Of a DNA stretch of 64,000 nucleotides, positions 43,401 through 51,431 are shown in pieces. Under the pieces are notes generated by a model, which did no database searches, was not told where the DNA came from, and saw only the letters and a list, made by a program, of their open reading frames with translations. Made by a program: the position numbers and the translations under genes. How positions within the stretch are numbered: position 1 is the first letter of the stretch; each line of letters opens with the position of its first letter. Source of the stretch: Clostridium sp. (GTDB lineage Bacteria > Bacteroidota > Bacteroidia > Bacteroidales > Bacteroidaceae); contig JAMPGY010000004.1 of the NCBI GenBank assembly GCA_023663705.1, positions 49,313 through 113,312 on the forward strand. The letters run 5' to 3'.

Positions 43401-46162
43401 TCTACGGGATCTTCATTTTCGGGAGTGACGGTCATGATGTCCGACGGGCAGAGGAAGCGGAATTCATATTCGGTGATGACATAGCCTTCCGGAGCCTCGA
43501 TGCGATACGTGGCGTCTGCCGTGCCTCGTGTCAGGGTCAACTTGTTGTTGGCAGTGTTCACTCCTGCTCCTTCTTCATTGCTGTAAATGACTATTTGAGG
43601 GTTGCCGTTGACTGCTACCCACCGTCCATCGGTCACAGCTCCGTGCTCGGTGTCAACGATGAGGGTGGAGACCTTATTTCTGATGTTCACCTTGAAGTCG
43701 GAAATGAGTGTGCCTGTATTTTCTCCCGTGAGTGTCATGTTCACGGTGTTGGTGCTCAATTCCGTAGCGGTCACAGTTGTCGGATCGGTGGTGGAGGACG
43801 TCTCAAAGGTCTGGCCGTCGATATTCCAAGTCTGCTTGTTGGTGCTCAGTGCGGTCAGGGTCATGGTGTAGCCGGTGATGATGTAATCCTCGTGGCAACT
43901 CAACGTATAGGTTGAGTTTTTGTTCATTCCGGAGCGTGCATCAATAAGTTTGTCGTTCCACTGCATGTTGTTGGCGCTGGCTCTGAATGTCACCAGGCCT
44001 TCGTTGGCTGTCCACAGGTTGCACCATGCACTGGTGCTGGTGGCACCGTCGCGGCTGAGCGAACCGTTGTCCTTGTTCACGATAAGCTCTATGTTCTCCG
44101 TGGGATAAATCACCGGTTCATCGCTGTCGGCGGGAATATCGGTGACATCTACGATGCGATACTGGCAACCGGCATCGTTGCGGTCTGTTCCGCTCTGGCC
44201 GGAGCTCCAGTTGTAGAGCGCTTCCTGCTGGGTTTGGTTCAACTGTACGGTGCCACAATGGATGATATAGAGTCCGTTGGTATTGCTGTAGCTGAATTCC
44301 CAACCTCGGTCGGGAACCGTCTTGGAAGTAACAATCTGAGTGTTGTATGTAGCCTCGGGTGACAGATAAGACCGGTCGCTTACGTTCCGGATGTCCCAAG
44401 TACCGTCCTCTCTCGGCAGGAACTTCCAGCGTGATGCCTGGCTGTTGTTGGCTGATGTCCCCGTCACGCCTTTGCCGCGACCGGTAGAAGTCATGTACTT
44501 ATAGCCACGGTTGGGCGTGTAGAGCTGGAATTCGTGAGTCTCTCCGGCGTTCTCGTTGTTGGGCATCACCAAAGCGGTTTTGATGGCGTTGACGGCTGTT
44601 GTGATTTGTGAGGTACACTCGGCAGACGTGGCCTCGCCGGTATTGAAGCGATTCAGGATGTCGTTGATCGCAGCGTTGTAGGCGGTCACGGCATCAGGTT
44701 CATAGCAACCCAACGTTGTGCCGGACTCATACGTGTAACCGTAGGCAGCTGTGCGGATGTCAAAACGGGTTACATTGCGCTGTGCCTCCTCACTGGTGAT
44801 AGCGCGGTAATCGGTCTGTAGTTTCTCATTGATGACGGCGGCCATTTCCTGTGCCATGCGGGCGTATCCGATACCGGTCAGGTAGATGTTGCCCGTACCC
44901 ATGAAGCATTCCTCCACGCGTGAGGTGGTATAGGCTGTGCTGTAGGTGTCGATGATATAGATTTTGTTTCCGTTATCAGCCAGTGTCTTGAGCCGGTCGT
45001 TGAGTGCCACGATGTTCTGTGCTTTCTCCGCATTGTTAGAGGCGTAAGGCATCACGGTCATGATGAATATCGGTGTGTCTGGCAGTTTGGTCCGTACGTT
45101 GTTCACTAATGTCTGATAAGAGGCGAAAGCCGTTGCCGGAGTTGTTCCGGACTGGATGTCGGTGAGTCCGGCATAGAGACATACGGCACGCGGAGCTTCT
45201 TTAGTCACGCCATTGGTATTATTTCCCGTGAGAATGGGGTCGAGCATAGCGTTTACGTTTGCGATGTTGATGCTCGGGAATCCCCAGCCGATGCCTCTGT
45301 CCTTAAAGTCGGGCGATCCGAGCAACTCGTGCCATTCGCCGTTGTGTATGGCTTCGTCACCGATGATCAGGATGTCGGTGCTCTTTACGGGCAAGGCTCC
45401 GAAATACGTGACACGCATACCGTTGGAACCGGTCATTCCGCCCCAAAGGTTTTCGGCGGCTTCGGGGAACACACAAGCCTGTCCCACGTATTCCTTGATG
45501 GTTTCCATCCACACGCGATAACCCTTTTGGGTGAGATGCAGGCCGTCCCAGCTGAAGGACGTGGTGCTGGCCGATGCTGTGGTGTTGTTGAGTGCGCCGT
45601 TGGCGGCTGCGAGTCTGCTGTAGAGATCCACATACACAATCTGATTGTCGTTCTGCTTCTCTATCCAGGCCTTCACCAAACCGTTGGTGGTTTCTGTCTT
45701 CTCTTTGGTGCGGTTGCCGTTGAGCGAAGGCAGTATGCTCTCGTAGTAGACGGTGGCTCCGGGAGCTTCCGTGCGTATGCGCGAGATGATCAGTTGTATA
45801 CGTTGTGCCACCAGGGCGGGAGCATATGTGTCGCCGGCAGTACCCAGATCGTTGGTACCGATCATGAGGAATACTTTTGAGGGATTGCCTGCAATCATGG
45901 ATTCCAGATTGTCCAGAATCTCCTGAGTGTAGCCTCCGGAGTTTCCACGTCCGTGGATGTTTTGCTGACTGCCGAAAGCCTCATACCAGTTCATCATGTT
46001 TGTGATGGAGTTTCCGATAAAGACGATATCTCCTTCCTGGCAGAGAGGCAGTGCCTTGAAACTGCTGTAACGGTGGTTCCGGAATGCCTCGTCCGCTGAG
46101 ATCGTCAACGAAAATAAGGCAAACATCACGGTCAGCAGAGAGGTAAGACTTCTGTGTCTCAT
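40487..46162 (-). CDS. Secreted SGNH esterase-sialidase fusion with T9SS-like tail
   Basis: 1891 aa. Signal peptide (SLLTVMFALFSLTISADEA). SGNH domain 1 (about 35-230) is intact: S52 in GNSIT, G/N of GRGNSGG, N104 in IGTND, D206 and H209 in DGLHL. SGNH-like domain 2 (about 250-450) lacks these: GDE at 268-270, LYAGLTD, and GNIYL in place of DGLHL. A helical FIVAR-like stretch and beta-rich domains follow (about 460-970). The exo-sialidase propeller (about 980-1400) has YRIP with R989 and Asp boxes SEDGGHTW (S1096) and SDDFGGNW (S1169). Further beta-trefoil-like domains precede the C-terminus, which has YDLAGRRV...KGLYIVGGKKVIVK, a type-IX-secretion-like sorting tail. Expected action: de-O-acetylate and release terminal sialic acid from host glycans. 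Confidence 0.88.
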   Translation of the reverse strand: MRHRSLTSLLTVMFALFSLTISADEAFRNHRYSSFKALPLCQEGDIVFIGNSITNMMNWYEAFGSQQNIHGRGNSGGYTQEILDNLESMIAGNPSKVFLMIGTNDLGTAGDTYAPALVAQRIQLIISRIRTEAPGATVYYESILPSLNGNRTKEKTETTNGLVKAWIEKQNDNQIVYVDLYSRLAAANGALNNTTASASTTSFSWDGLHLTQKGYRVWMETIKEYVGQACVFPEAAENLWGGMTGSNGMRVTYFGALPVKSTDILIIGDEAIHNGEWHELLGSPDFKDRGIGWGFPSINIANVNAMLDPILTGNNTNGVTKEAPRAVCLYAGLTDIQSGTTPATAFASYQTLVNNVRTKLPDTPIFIMTVMPYASNNAEKAQNIVALNDRLKTLADNGNKIYIIDTYSTAYTTSRVEECFMGTGNIYLTGIGYARMAQEMAAVINEKLQTDYRAITSEEAQRNVTRFDIRTAAYGYTYESGTTLGCYEPDAVTAYNAAINDILNRFNTGEATSAECTSQITTAVNAIKTALVMPNNENAGETHEFQLYTPNRGYKYMTSTGRGKGVTGTSANNSQASRWKFLPREDGTWDIRNVSDRSYLSPEATYNTQIVTSKTVPDRGWEFSYSNTNGLYIIHCGTVQLNQTQQEALYNWSSGQSGTDRNDAGCQYRIVDVTDIPADSDEPVIYPTENIELIVNKDNGSLSRDGATSTSAWCNLWTANEGLVTFRASANNMQWNDKLIDARSGMNKNSTYTLSCHEDYIITGYTMTLTALSTNKQTWNIDGQTFETSSTTDPTTVTATELSTNTVNMTLTGENTGTLISDFKVNIRNKVSTLIVDTEHGAVTDGRWVAVNGNPQIVIYSNEEGAGVNTANNKLTLTRGTADATYRIEAPEGYVITEYEFRFLCPSDIMTVTPENEDPVEGSIDYAERVKVTYRTGVNKTFFRLSGPANGTVTLSDFYIQLQQADPEILLNERFTVFENPSPQNVPYRIPAIAKAQNGDLVAVADYRYSKADIGMSTNGKLDLRFRIKDHATGEWGEVQTLAAARGSGSSNIAFGDPCIVADRESNRIMVTSCCGNVSFPNGTHENHQGWARFYSEDGGHTWSDYTDISQQVFDQLDKRSDGNIRCFFIGSGKICQSTTVKVGSHYRLYCAALVKTSGNANVNYVFYSDDFGGNWHLLGQPDECPIPSGGDEPKAEELPDGSVLISSRTSGGRLYNIFHFTNTATGEGAWGQMATSNSSVSGITASSNACNGETLCIPVKRVSDNKKVFLLFQSVPFGPNDRSNVGINYKELADLNDFRTAADLACNWDGKMQATNLTSGYSTMTLDANNNVAFFYEENNSNSGYDMVYKKYSVEDITDGLYTYETMETTDSTAFLTAAINTYVAGMGHLYGSYVGQYSDEARTSIEAARAAYATTPGRASYEQFNYALANAKRVEVQPGRKYYFRNYGRSTETNTYVMSIKADKSQFVGANMTNAPVDQASQHFMFIATDNESEYLLYHPESELYYGKLDANETVTAPVSDTDQAGIFRIESETTGRSKFNNLNHTGSNLYIHLAGDLTRLVPWSGSDPSVWYIEEVAEPIPTDAFYRIKGFLNERYLTTGAAGAVMPMIEDGTTAASIFYLGSDNKLLNYANGLYAYNTSYTGAVGNANTWTFTANEDGTFYLQSNATGMGTYLYNYAKDSAKADQADRTSAVVGDNSKWKIEAVTALPVEVSEAGYATLFAPVAMEIPADVNVYTGTVNTEKSAIELTEINGVIPANTPVLVQAAAGIHHFTITEGHAAPVNDNDLVGTISTIATPENTYTLQNPNDNAGFYPYTGTNVNGFKAYLTLSADAGVSSLSFIFGGANAIENIISAESNKPVEIYDLAGRRVTKPVKGLYIVGGKKVIVK

Positions 46163-46208
46163 GGTGTAAAAGAATTAAAGTTAGTAAGTTTGATAATAAA
46201 AACTATGG

Positions 46209-46239
46209 CAAAGATATGTCTATAATTTCATACAACCAA
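46209..46239 (-). promoter_or_regulatory. Promoter of the esterase-sialidase gene
   Basis: On the minus strand TTG (46239-46237) and TATCTTTG (46216-46209) with a 20-nt spacer match the Bacteroidetes consensus exactly. The ATG is 46 nt downstream of the -7 box. Confidence 0.8.
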
Positions 46240-46344
46240 GTGTTTGGCCTTATTTGGTGGTAAAAATAATACATGATTTCTGTAGCAGGATGCCACGGTT
46301 TCTATTATTTATTCGTATATTTGCTTGACAATACGGACAAACAG

Positions 46345-47403
46345 ATGGATAAAGGAAAGAAAGCGCTTTTGGGAATGACGTTGACCGAGCTTCAGGCGGT
46401 GGCTGCCGAGATGGGAATGCCTGTGTTTGCAGCCAAGCAAATGGCTCAGTGGATGTATGTGAGGAAAGCGCGTCGGATAGAGGACATGACCAACCTTTCG
46501 CGGGTCCATCGCGAAAGGTTGTCGGTGACATACGAGATCGGATGCTCGGATCCGGTAGACTGCCAGCGTTCGGTGGATGGAACGGTGAAATATTTGTTCC
46601 GCACGCGTGAGGGCGGATTTGTGGAGACCGTGTATATCCCGGACGGAGAACGAGCTACGGTGTGCGTGTCTTCTCAGGTGGGCTGCAAGATGAACTGTCG
46701 TTTCTGCATGACCGGAAAACAGGGGTATTGCGGAAGTCTGAGCGCTACGGATATTCTCAATCAGTTTTATTCACTTCCGGAGCGTGACACGCTGACCAAT
46801 GCAGTGTTTATGGGACAGGGAGAGCCTTTCGATAATCTGGATAATGTGTTGCGGGCTACCGGGATCCTCACGTCGGCATGGGGATATGCCTGGAGTCCTA
46901 AGCGTATCACGGTATCTACCGTGGGGTTGCGCAAAGGCATGCAGCGTTTCCTTGCGGAAAGCGATTGCCACTTGGCAGTCAGTCTGCATAATGCGGTGCC
47001 GCAGGAACGGGCGGAGATGATGCCTGCCGAGCGGAGTTTCTCCATCGTGGAGATGATAGCCTTGCTGCGCAAGTATGACTTCTCCCACCAGCGTCGTCTC
47101 TCGTTTGAGTATATCGTGTTCGAAGGACTGAACGATGACGAGGCGCATGCACGGTTTTTGCTCAATCTGCTGAAGGGGCTGGAATGCCGTGTCAATCTGA
47201 TCCGTTTTCATGATATACCCGGAGTCGAGATGAAGGGAGTGTCGGACGAGGCGATGATCCGTTTCCGGGATTACCTGACCCGTCGCGGACTCTTTGCCAC
47301 GATCAGGGCATCGCGCGGACAAGATATATTTGCGGCTTGCGGTCTGCTGAGTACGGCGCATCAACAGGAACAGAATAATCAAGATAGAATTTTATGTATA
47401 TGA
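46345..47403 (+). CDS. rlmN: 23S rRNA (adenine2503-C2)-methyltransferase
   Basis: 352 aa from ATG at 46345 (MDKGKKALLGMTLTELQ). Radical-SAM cluster ligands C114, C118 and C121 in GCKMNCRFC, the MGQGEPFDN segment, and the methyl-carrying catalytic C332 in FAACGLL near the C-terminus identify RlmN, which makes m2A2503 in 23S rRNA and m2A37 in some tRNAs. TATATTTG at 46316-46323 is a likely -7 box. Its TGA overlaps the ATG of the next gene (ATGA), indicating translational coupling. Confidence 0.94.
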   Translation: MDKGKKALLGMTLTELQAVAAEMGMPVFAAKQMAQWMYVRKARRIEDMTNLSRVHRERLSVTYEIGCSDPVDCQRSVDGTVKYLFRTREGGFVETVYIPDGERATVCVSSQVGCKMNCRFCMTGKQGYCGSLSATDILNQFYSLPERDTLTNAVFMGQGEPFDNLDNVLRATGILTSAWGYAWSPKRITVSTVGLRKGMQRFLAESDCHLAVSLHNAVPQERAEMMPAERSFSIVEMIALLRKYDFSHQRRLSFEYIVFEGLNDDEAHARFLLNLLKGLECRVNLIRFHDIPGVEMKGVSDEAMIRFRDYLTRRGLFATIRASRGQDIFAACGLLSTAHQQEQNNQDRILCI

Positions 47404-48464
47404 AGAAGACTGTGAAACAAATAACGGGAGTAATCGCATGGGCGATGCTTTTGCTGTGTGTGACGGTATCCTGCCGGGATTCGTTCCTGAAACCGGCTTC
47501 CAGCGGTCGGCCGTATGAGATGCTGGTGGTGGTGGACGATTCGTTGTGGCAGCGGCCGGCCGGAAGGGCGCTGTTTGACGTGCTGGACACAGATGTACCC
47601 GGTCTGCCTCAGCCGGAGCGATATTTTCGTATCTCGCAGACGGCTCCCGAGCGTTTCAACCAGATATTAAACATTTTCCGGAATATTATTATTGTGAAGA
47701 TAGACAAAACGCAATACACGCAGACCAAGATGCGGTTTGCCCGTGATGAATATGCGCAGCCGCAGATTGTGCTGTCTATCCAAAGCCCGGACGAAGCTTC
47801 CTTCGCGGCCTACGTGAAGGAACATGGAGACATGATATTGAGTTTCTTTCACAAAGTGGAGATGAACCGGTTGGGCAAGCAGTTGAAGACGGAACATTCA
47901 ACCGTGGTGCGCGATATGGCTCGTGAACTCTTCGATTGCCAGTGGCTGGTGCCGAAGGAAATCGTGAGCTACAAGCGGGGGGAGAACTTCTTTTGGGCAG
48001 CCTCCAACTCCGCCACCTCCATGTCCAACGTGTGTATGTACGCCTATCCTTATGAGGGACCGGAGACATTTACCAAAGAGTATGTGCTGGCCAAACGCGA
48101 CTCCTTCATGCGAGCCAATATCCCGGGATCCAAACCCAATATGTATATGGCCACCGATACGCTCTGCACGTTTGTCCGTCCCATCATGGTGAAGGGACAA
48201 TATGCATTGGAGACCCGCGGGCTGTGGCAGATGGAGAACGACGCGATGGGCGGACCCTTCGTGAGTCATTCCCGGGTGGACACCCTCAACAACCGTGTGG
48301 TGGTGGTAGAGGGGTTCCTCTATTCGCCCGAAAAAATGAATCGCGGACTTATCCGTCGGTTGGAAGGAGCGCTCTATACGCTCAATCTGCCGGCGGAACA
48401 GACGCAGGAGATTGAGCTTGGAATCCCGGAGGTGGAGATCGTGGCTACGAAATCGGAAAAATAA
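47400..48464 (+). CDS. DUF4837 family lipoprotein
   Basis: 354 aa from the ATG at 47400, which overlaps the rlmN stop as ATGA; an alternative ATG two codons earlier (47394) exists. The signal peptide ends in a lipobox-like VTVSC, so a lipid-anchored periplasmic protein. The body has the DUF4837 pattern: GRPYEMLVVVDDSLW near the start, ILNIFRNIIIVKIDK, and WLVPKEIVSYKRGENFFWAASN. Function of the family is unknown to me. It sits between rlmN and pdxA in one likely operon (22 nt to pdxA). Confidence 0.85.
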   Translation: MKKTVKQITGVIAWAMLLLCVTVSCRDSFLKPASSGRPYEMLVVVDDSLWQRPAGRALFDVLDTDVPGLPQPERYFRISQTAPERFNQILNIFRNIIIVKIDKTQYTQTKMRFARDEYAQPQIVLSIQSPDEASFAAYVKEHGDMILSFFHKVEMNRLGKQLKTEHSTVVRDMARELFDCQWLVPKEIVSYKRGENFFWAASNSATSMSNVCMYAYPYEGPETFTKEYVLAKRDSFMRANIPGSKPNMYMATDTLCTFVRPIMVKGQYALETRGLWQMENDAMGGPFVSHSRVDTLNNRVVVVEGFLYSPEKMNRGLIRRLEGALYTLNLPAEQTQEIELGIPEVEIVATKSEK

Positions 48465-48486
48465 AATAATGTATTCTGAATAGATT

Positions 48487-49575
48487 ATGGCAGAAAATAG
48501 AAAGATAAGGGTTGGAATCACCCATGGAGATACGAATGGTATAGGGTATGAGTTGATACTGAAAGTGTTTGCGGAATCCACCATGCTGGAACTCTGTACA
48601 CCGGTGGTGTACGGATCACCCAAGGTGGCCATCTATCACCGCAAGGCCACAGGGATGGAAACCGGATTCCAGACAGTGGCATCGGCCGATGAGGCTCAGG
48701 ATGGGCGTTTGAATATAGTCACCTGCGTGGACGAGGAAGTGAAGGTGGAGTTTGGCAAGGCCAGTGAGGAAAGCGGACGTGCCGCTTATGCCGCTTTGGA
48801 ACGTGCCGTGGAGGATTGGCGCGAGGGCAAAGTGGATGTGCTTGTCACTGCACCCATCAACAAGAGCAGCATCCAGAACGAGAATTTCCATTTTCCGGGA
48901 CATACGGAGTATATACAGGAACGTTTGGGCGACGGCGATGAGGCGTTGATGATATTGATGAACGATACTTTACGCATGGCGCTTGTCACCACCCATCTGC
49001 CTCTGAAGGATATTTCCGCGGCCATCACGCGCGAGGCTGTGGAGCACAAACTGCGCATATTCGACCGCTCGTTACGGCGCGACTTCATGATAGGCAAGCC
49101 CCGTATTGCTGTGCTTTCGTTGAATCCGCATGCCGGCGACAACGGTTTGTTGGGACAGGAAGAACTGGAAATCATTTGTCCGGCTATGAAGGCGGTGGAG
49201 GATGAGGGCATTTTGTGTTTCGGCCCTTTTGCTGCCGACGGTTTCTTTGGTTCGCGTGCCTACGAACGCTACGATGGTGTGTTGGCTATGTATCACGATC
49301 AGGGGTTGGCTCCGTTCAAGGCTTTGGCTATGGAGGACGGGGTGAACTTTACGGCAGGTTTGCCCGTTGTGCGCACCTCACCGGCTCACGGCACGGCCTA
49401 CGATCTGGCCGGTCAGGGAAAGGCCGACGAGAACTCATTCCGGCAGGCCATTTATACCGCCATGGATGTGCTGCGTAACCGTGTCCGTTATGATGAGGCA
49501 AGGACGAACCCTTTGCGCAAACACTATCACGAGCGGCGCGATGACAGCGACAAACTGAATATGATGGAGAAGTAA
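48487..49575 (+). CDS. pdxA: 4-hydroxythreonine-4-phosphate dehydrogenase
   Basis: 362 aa. GITHGDTNGIGYE at the N-terminus, the metal-binding His in FPGHTEYI, LNPHAGDNGLLG, MYHDQGLAPFK and VRTSPAHGTAYDLAG are PdxA signatures. It oxidises 4-phosphohydroxy-L-threonine in the DXP-dependent pyridoxal-phosphate pathway, needing NAD and a divalent metal. It is 19 nt upstream of the flippase-like gene on the same strand. Confidence 0.95.
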   Translation: MAENRKIRVGITHGDTNGIGYELILKVFAESTMLELCTPVVYGSPKVAIYHRKATGMETGFQTVASADEAQDGRLNIVTCVDEEVKVEFGKASEESGRAAYAALERAVEDWREGKVDVLVTAPINKSSIQNENFHFPGHTEYIQERLGDGDEALMILMNDTLRMALVTTHLPLKDISAAITREAVEHKLRIFDRSLRRDFMIGKPRIAVLSLNPHAGDNGLLGQEELEIICPAMKAVEDEGILCFGPFAADGFFGSRAYERYDGVLAMYHDQGLAPFKALAMEDGVNFTAGLPVVRTSPAHGTAYDLAGQGKADENSFRQAIYTAMDVLRNRVRYDEARTNPLRKHYHERRDDSDKLNMMEK

Positions 49576-49594
49576 GTCGGAGGGCCGTTGCCGT

Positions 49595-50620
49595 ATGAGT
49601 CCGCGTCTGCGCAATGTATTTCTGGCTATCGGTGTGTTGGCGGTCGTTGTGATGCTGTGCACGTTCGACATGTCCTACACCGAATTGTGGAACAATATCC
49701 GCCGGGGCGGGGGATGGTTTCTGGCTGTCCTCGCGCTTTGGTTTCCCATTTATTTGCTCAACACCTGGGCTTGGCATGTTATCATTGCCGACGGCCGGGC
49801 GCCCCGTGTTTCTTTCTGGCGGGTGTATAAGTACACCGTGTCCGGTTATGCGCTCAACTATGTCACTCCGGTGGGCTTGCTGGGTGGAGAGCCCTATCGC
49901 ATCATGGAACTGACGCCCTATTTGGGAGCGGCAAAGGCCACCTCCAGTGTCATTCTCTACGCCATGATGCACATCTTCTCCCATTTTTGTTTCTGGGCTT
50001 TTTCTGTACTGCTTTATTTGTTGCTTTACGGAGCGGATATGGGAAGCGGAATGGCCGTGCTCATGGCCGTGTTCACCGCATTCTGTCTGTTGGGCATTTA
50101 TTTTTTCATGCAGGGCTATCGCAACGGACTGGTGTTGAAATTGCTGGGAGGCCTGGGGCGCCTTCCGGGCACGCCGGGCAGACGTATCCGTGAATTCCGC
50201 GATGCACACAGCGCTACTCTGCATCGTGTGGATGCTCAGATTGCCGAACTGCATGCCGGTCACAAACGCACGTTCTACAGTTCGCTCACCTTGGAGTTTC
50301 TGGCTCGTCTGTTGGGGTGTCTGGAGATACAGTTCATCCTCTTCATCCTGACGGACGACGTGTCGTTCTGGGACTGTGTTCTTATACAAGCCTTCACCTC
50401 CCTGTTTGCCAATCTCTTTTTCTTCATCCCCATGGAGATGGGTGCGCGTGAGGGCGGTTTTGCCCTGGCTGTAGGCGGATTGGCGTTGTCCGGAGCCTAC
50501 GGGGTCTACACGGCGCTCATCATGCGTGTGAGGGAAATCGTATGGATAGCCGTGGGGCTGGCCTTGCTTAAGGTGGGTAACCGCCAGCCGGGAGGAAATT
50601 GTAAGGAACCCATAAGATAA
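49595..50620 (+). CDS. Flippase-like / LPG-synthase-TM-domain membrane protein
   Basis: 341 aa with about eight hydrophobic segments. NTWAWHVIIADG, YTVSGYALNYVTPVGLLGGEPYR and FIPMEMGAREGGFALA follow the YbhN / lysylphosphatidylglycerol-synthase transmembrane family (UPF0104), thought to move lipids or lipid-linked sugars across the inner membrane. The cytosolic aminoacyl-transfer domain of true MprF is absent. It is cotranscribed with pdxA by position, and convergent with a cytidylyltransferase / CDP-alcohol phosphotransferase pair that may make a lipid substrate; that link is inference. Confidence 0.8.
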   Translation: MSPRLRNVFLAIGVLAVVVMLCTFDMSYTELWNNIRRGGGWFLAVLALWFPIYLLNTWAWHVIIADGRAPRVSFWRVYKYTVSGYALNYVTPVGLLGGEPYRIMELTPYLGAAKATSSVILYAMMHIFSHFCFWAFSVLLYLLLYGADMGSGMAVLMAVFTAFCLLGIYFFMQGYRNGLVLKLLGGLGRLPGTPGRRIREFRDAHSATLHRVDAQIAELHAGHKRTFYSSLTLEFLARLLGCLEIQFILFILTDDVSFWDCVLIQAFTSLFANLFFFIPMEMGAREGGFALAVGGLALSGAYGVYTALIMRVREIVWIAVGLALLKVGNRQPGGNCKEPIR

Positions 50621-50714
50621 TATTCAGTATCAATCTATTAAGGGTGGAATAGACAAACTCCTAAATGGGGTGCGTAATGTGTGCCGGTTGAAGAAATATT
50701 GCATCAGATACGAA

Positions 50715-51431
50715 TCAGCGGCCGGTGTGTCGAATCAGTGCGCGGTAGGTCTCGATATCCTCCGGAACGGTAATCTTGAAGTTGCGGGAATCCCCGCGCG
50801 ATATATATAAGGTGTACAGTTTCAGTTCGGCCATCAGCGTGTAGAGCGACTGCGGGTTGTCGATGCTCCGGATCTCCGCTTCGCGAAACGCTTCCTGCAG
50901 GTGTTTGAGCGGGAAGGTCTGCGGCGTCTGTGCACGATAGAACTGTTCGCGGGGCTGGAAGCCGGCGGAGACGCAGCCGTCGGCGCTCACCATATAGGCC
51001 TCCTCGCTCTTCACTGCGGCGATGGCGTTGCCGTGGCGGGTGCATACGTCCAGGTTGTCGGTGATAACCTGCTGCGAGATGAGCGGGCGCACGGCCTCGT
51101 GCACCATTATCAGACTGTCGGAGGCAATGCCTCCGGAGGCCAGTCCGTCCACTCCGTTGATGAGCGATTGGAAACTGGTGGATCCGCTTGGAAATGTCTG
51201 CTTGAACTTTGTCAGTCCGTAGTCTGCAGCCCATTGTCCGACACTGGTTCTCCACTCCTCGGCGCATACCACATACACGGCATCGATTCCCTCGTGGCGG
51301 CACAGTGCACGCAGGGTGTGAACGATGACGGGTTCGCCCTCTATCACCATAAATTGCTTGGGGCAACTGTTGTGCATGCGGTTACCCTGGCCACCGGCCA
51401 GCACCAACGCAATGTGAAGCGGTCTATCCAT
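50715..51431 (-). CDS. IspD/TarI-like cytidylyltransferase
   Basis: 238 aa from ATG at 51431 (MDRPLHIALVLAGGQGNRM); the 16 upstream codons lie within the previous gene. The CTP-binding LAGGQGNRM and CPKQF motifs and VHEAVRPLIS place it in the IspD / TarI / ribitol-5-phosphate cytidylyltransferase family, but the metal-binding Asp of the usual V-H-D-A/G-x-R-P is Glu here (E112). It overlaps the CDP-alcohol phosphotransferase gene by 8 nt, so it most likely makes a CDP-polyol for that enzyme rather than serving isoprenoid synthesis. A housekeeping IspD role cannot be excluded. Confidence 0.75.
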   Translation of the reverse strand: MDRPLHIALVLAGGQGNRMHNSCPKQFMVIEGEPVIVHTLRALCRHEGIDAVYVVCAEEWRTSVGQWAADYGLTKFKQTFPSGSTSFQSLINGVDGLASGGIASDSLIMVHEAVRPLISQQVITDNLDVCTRHGNAIAAVKSEEAYMVSADGCVSAGFQPREQFYRAQTPQTFPLKHLQEAFREAEIRSIDNPQSLYTLMAELKLYTLYISRGDSRNFKITVPEDIETYRALIRHTGR

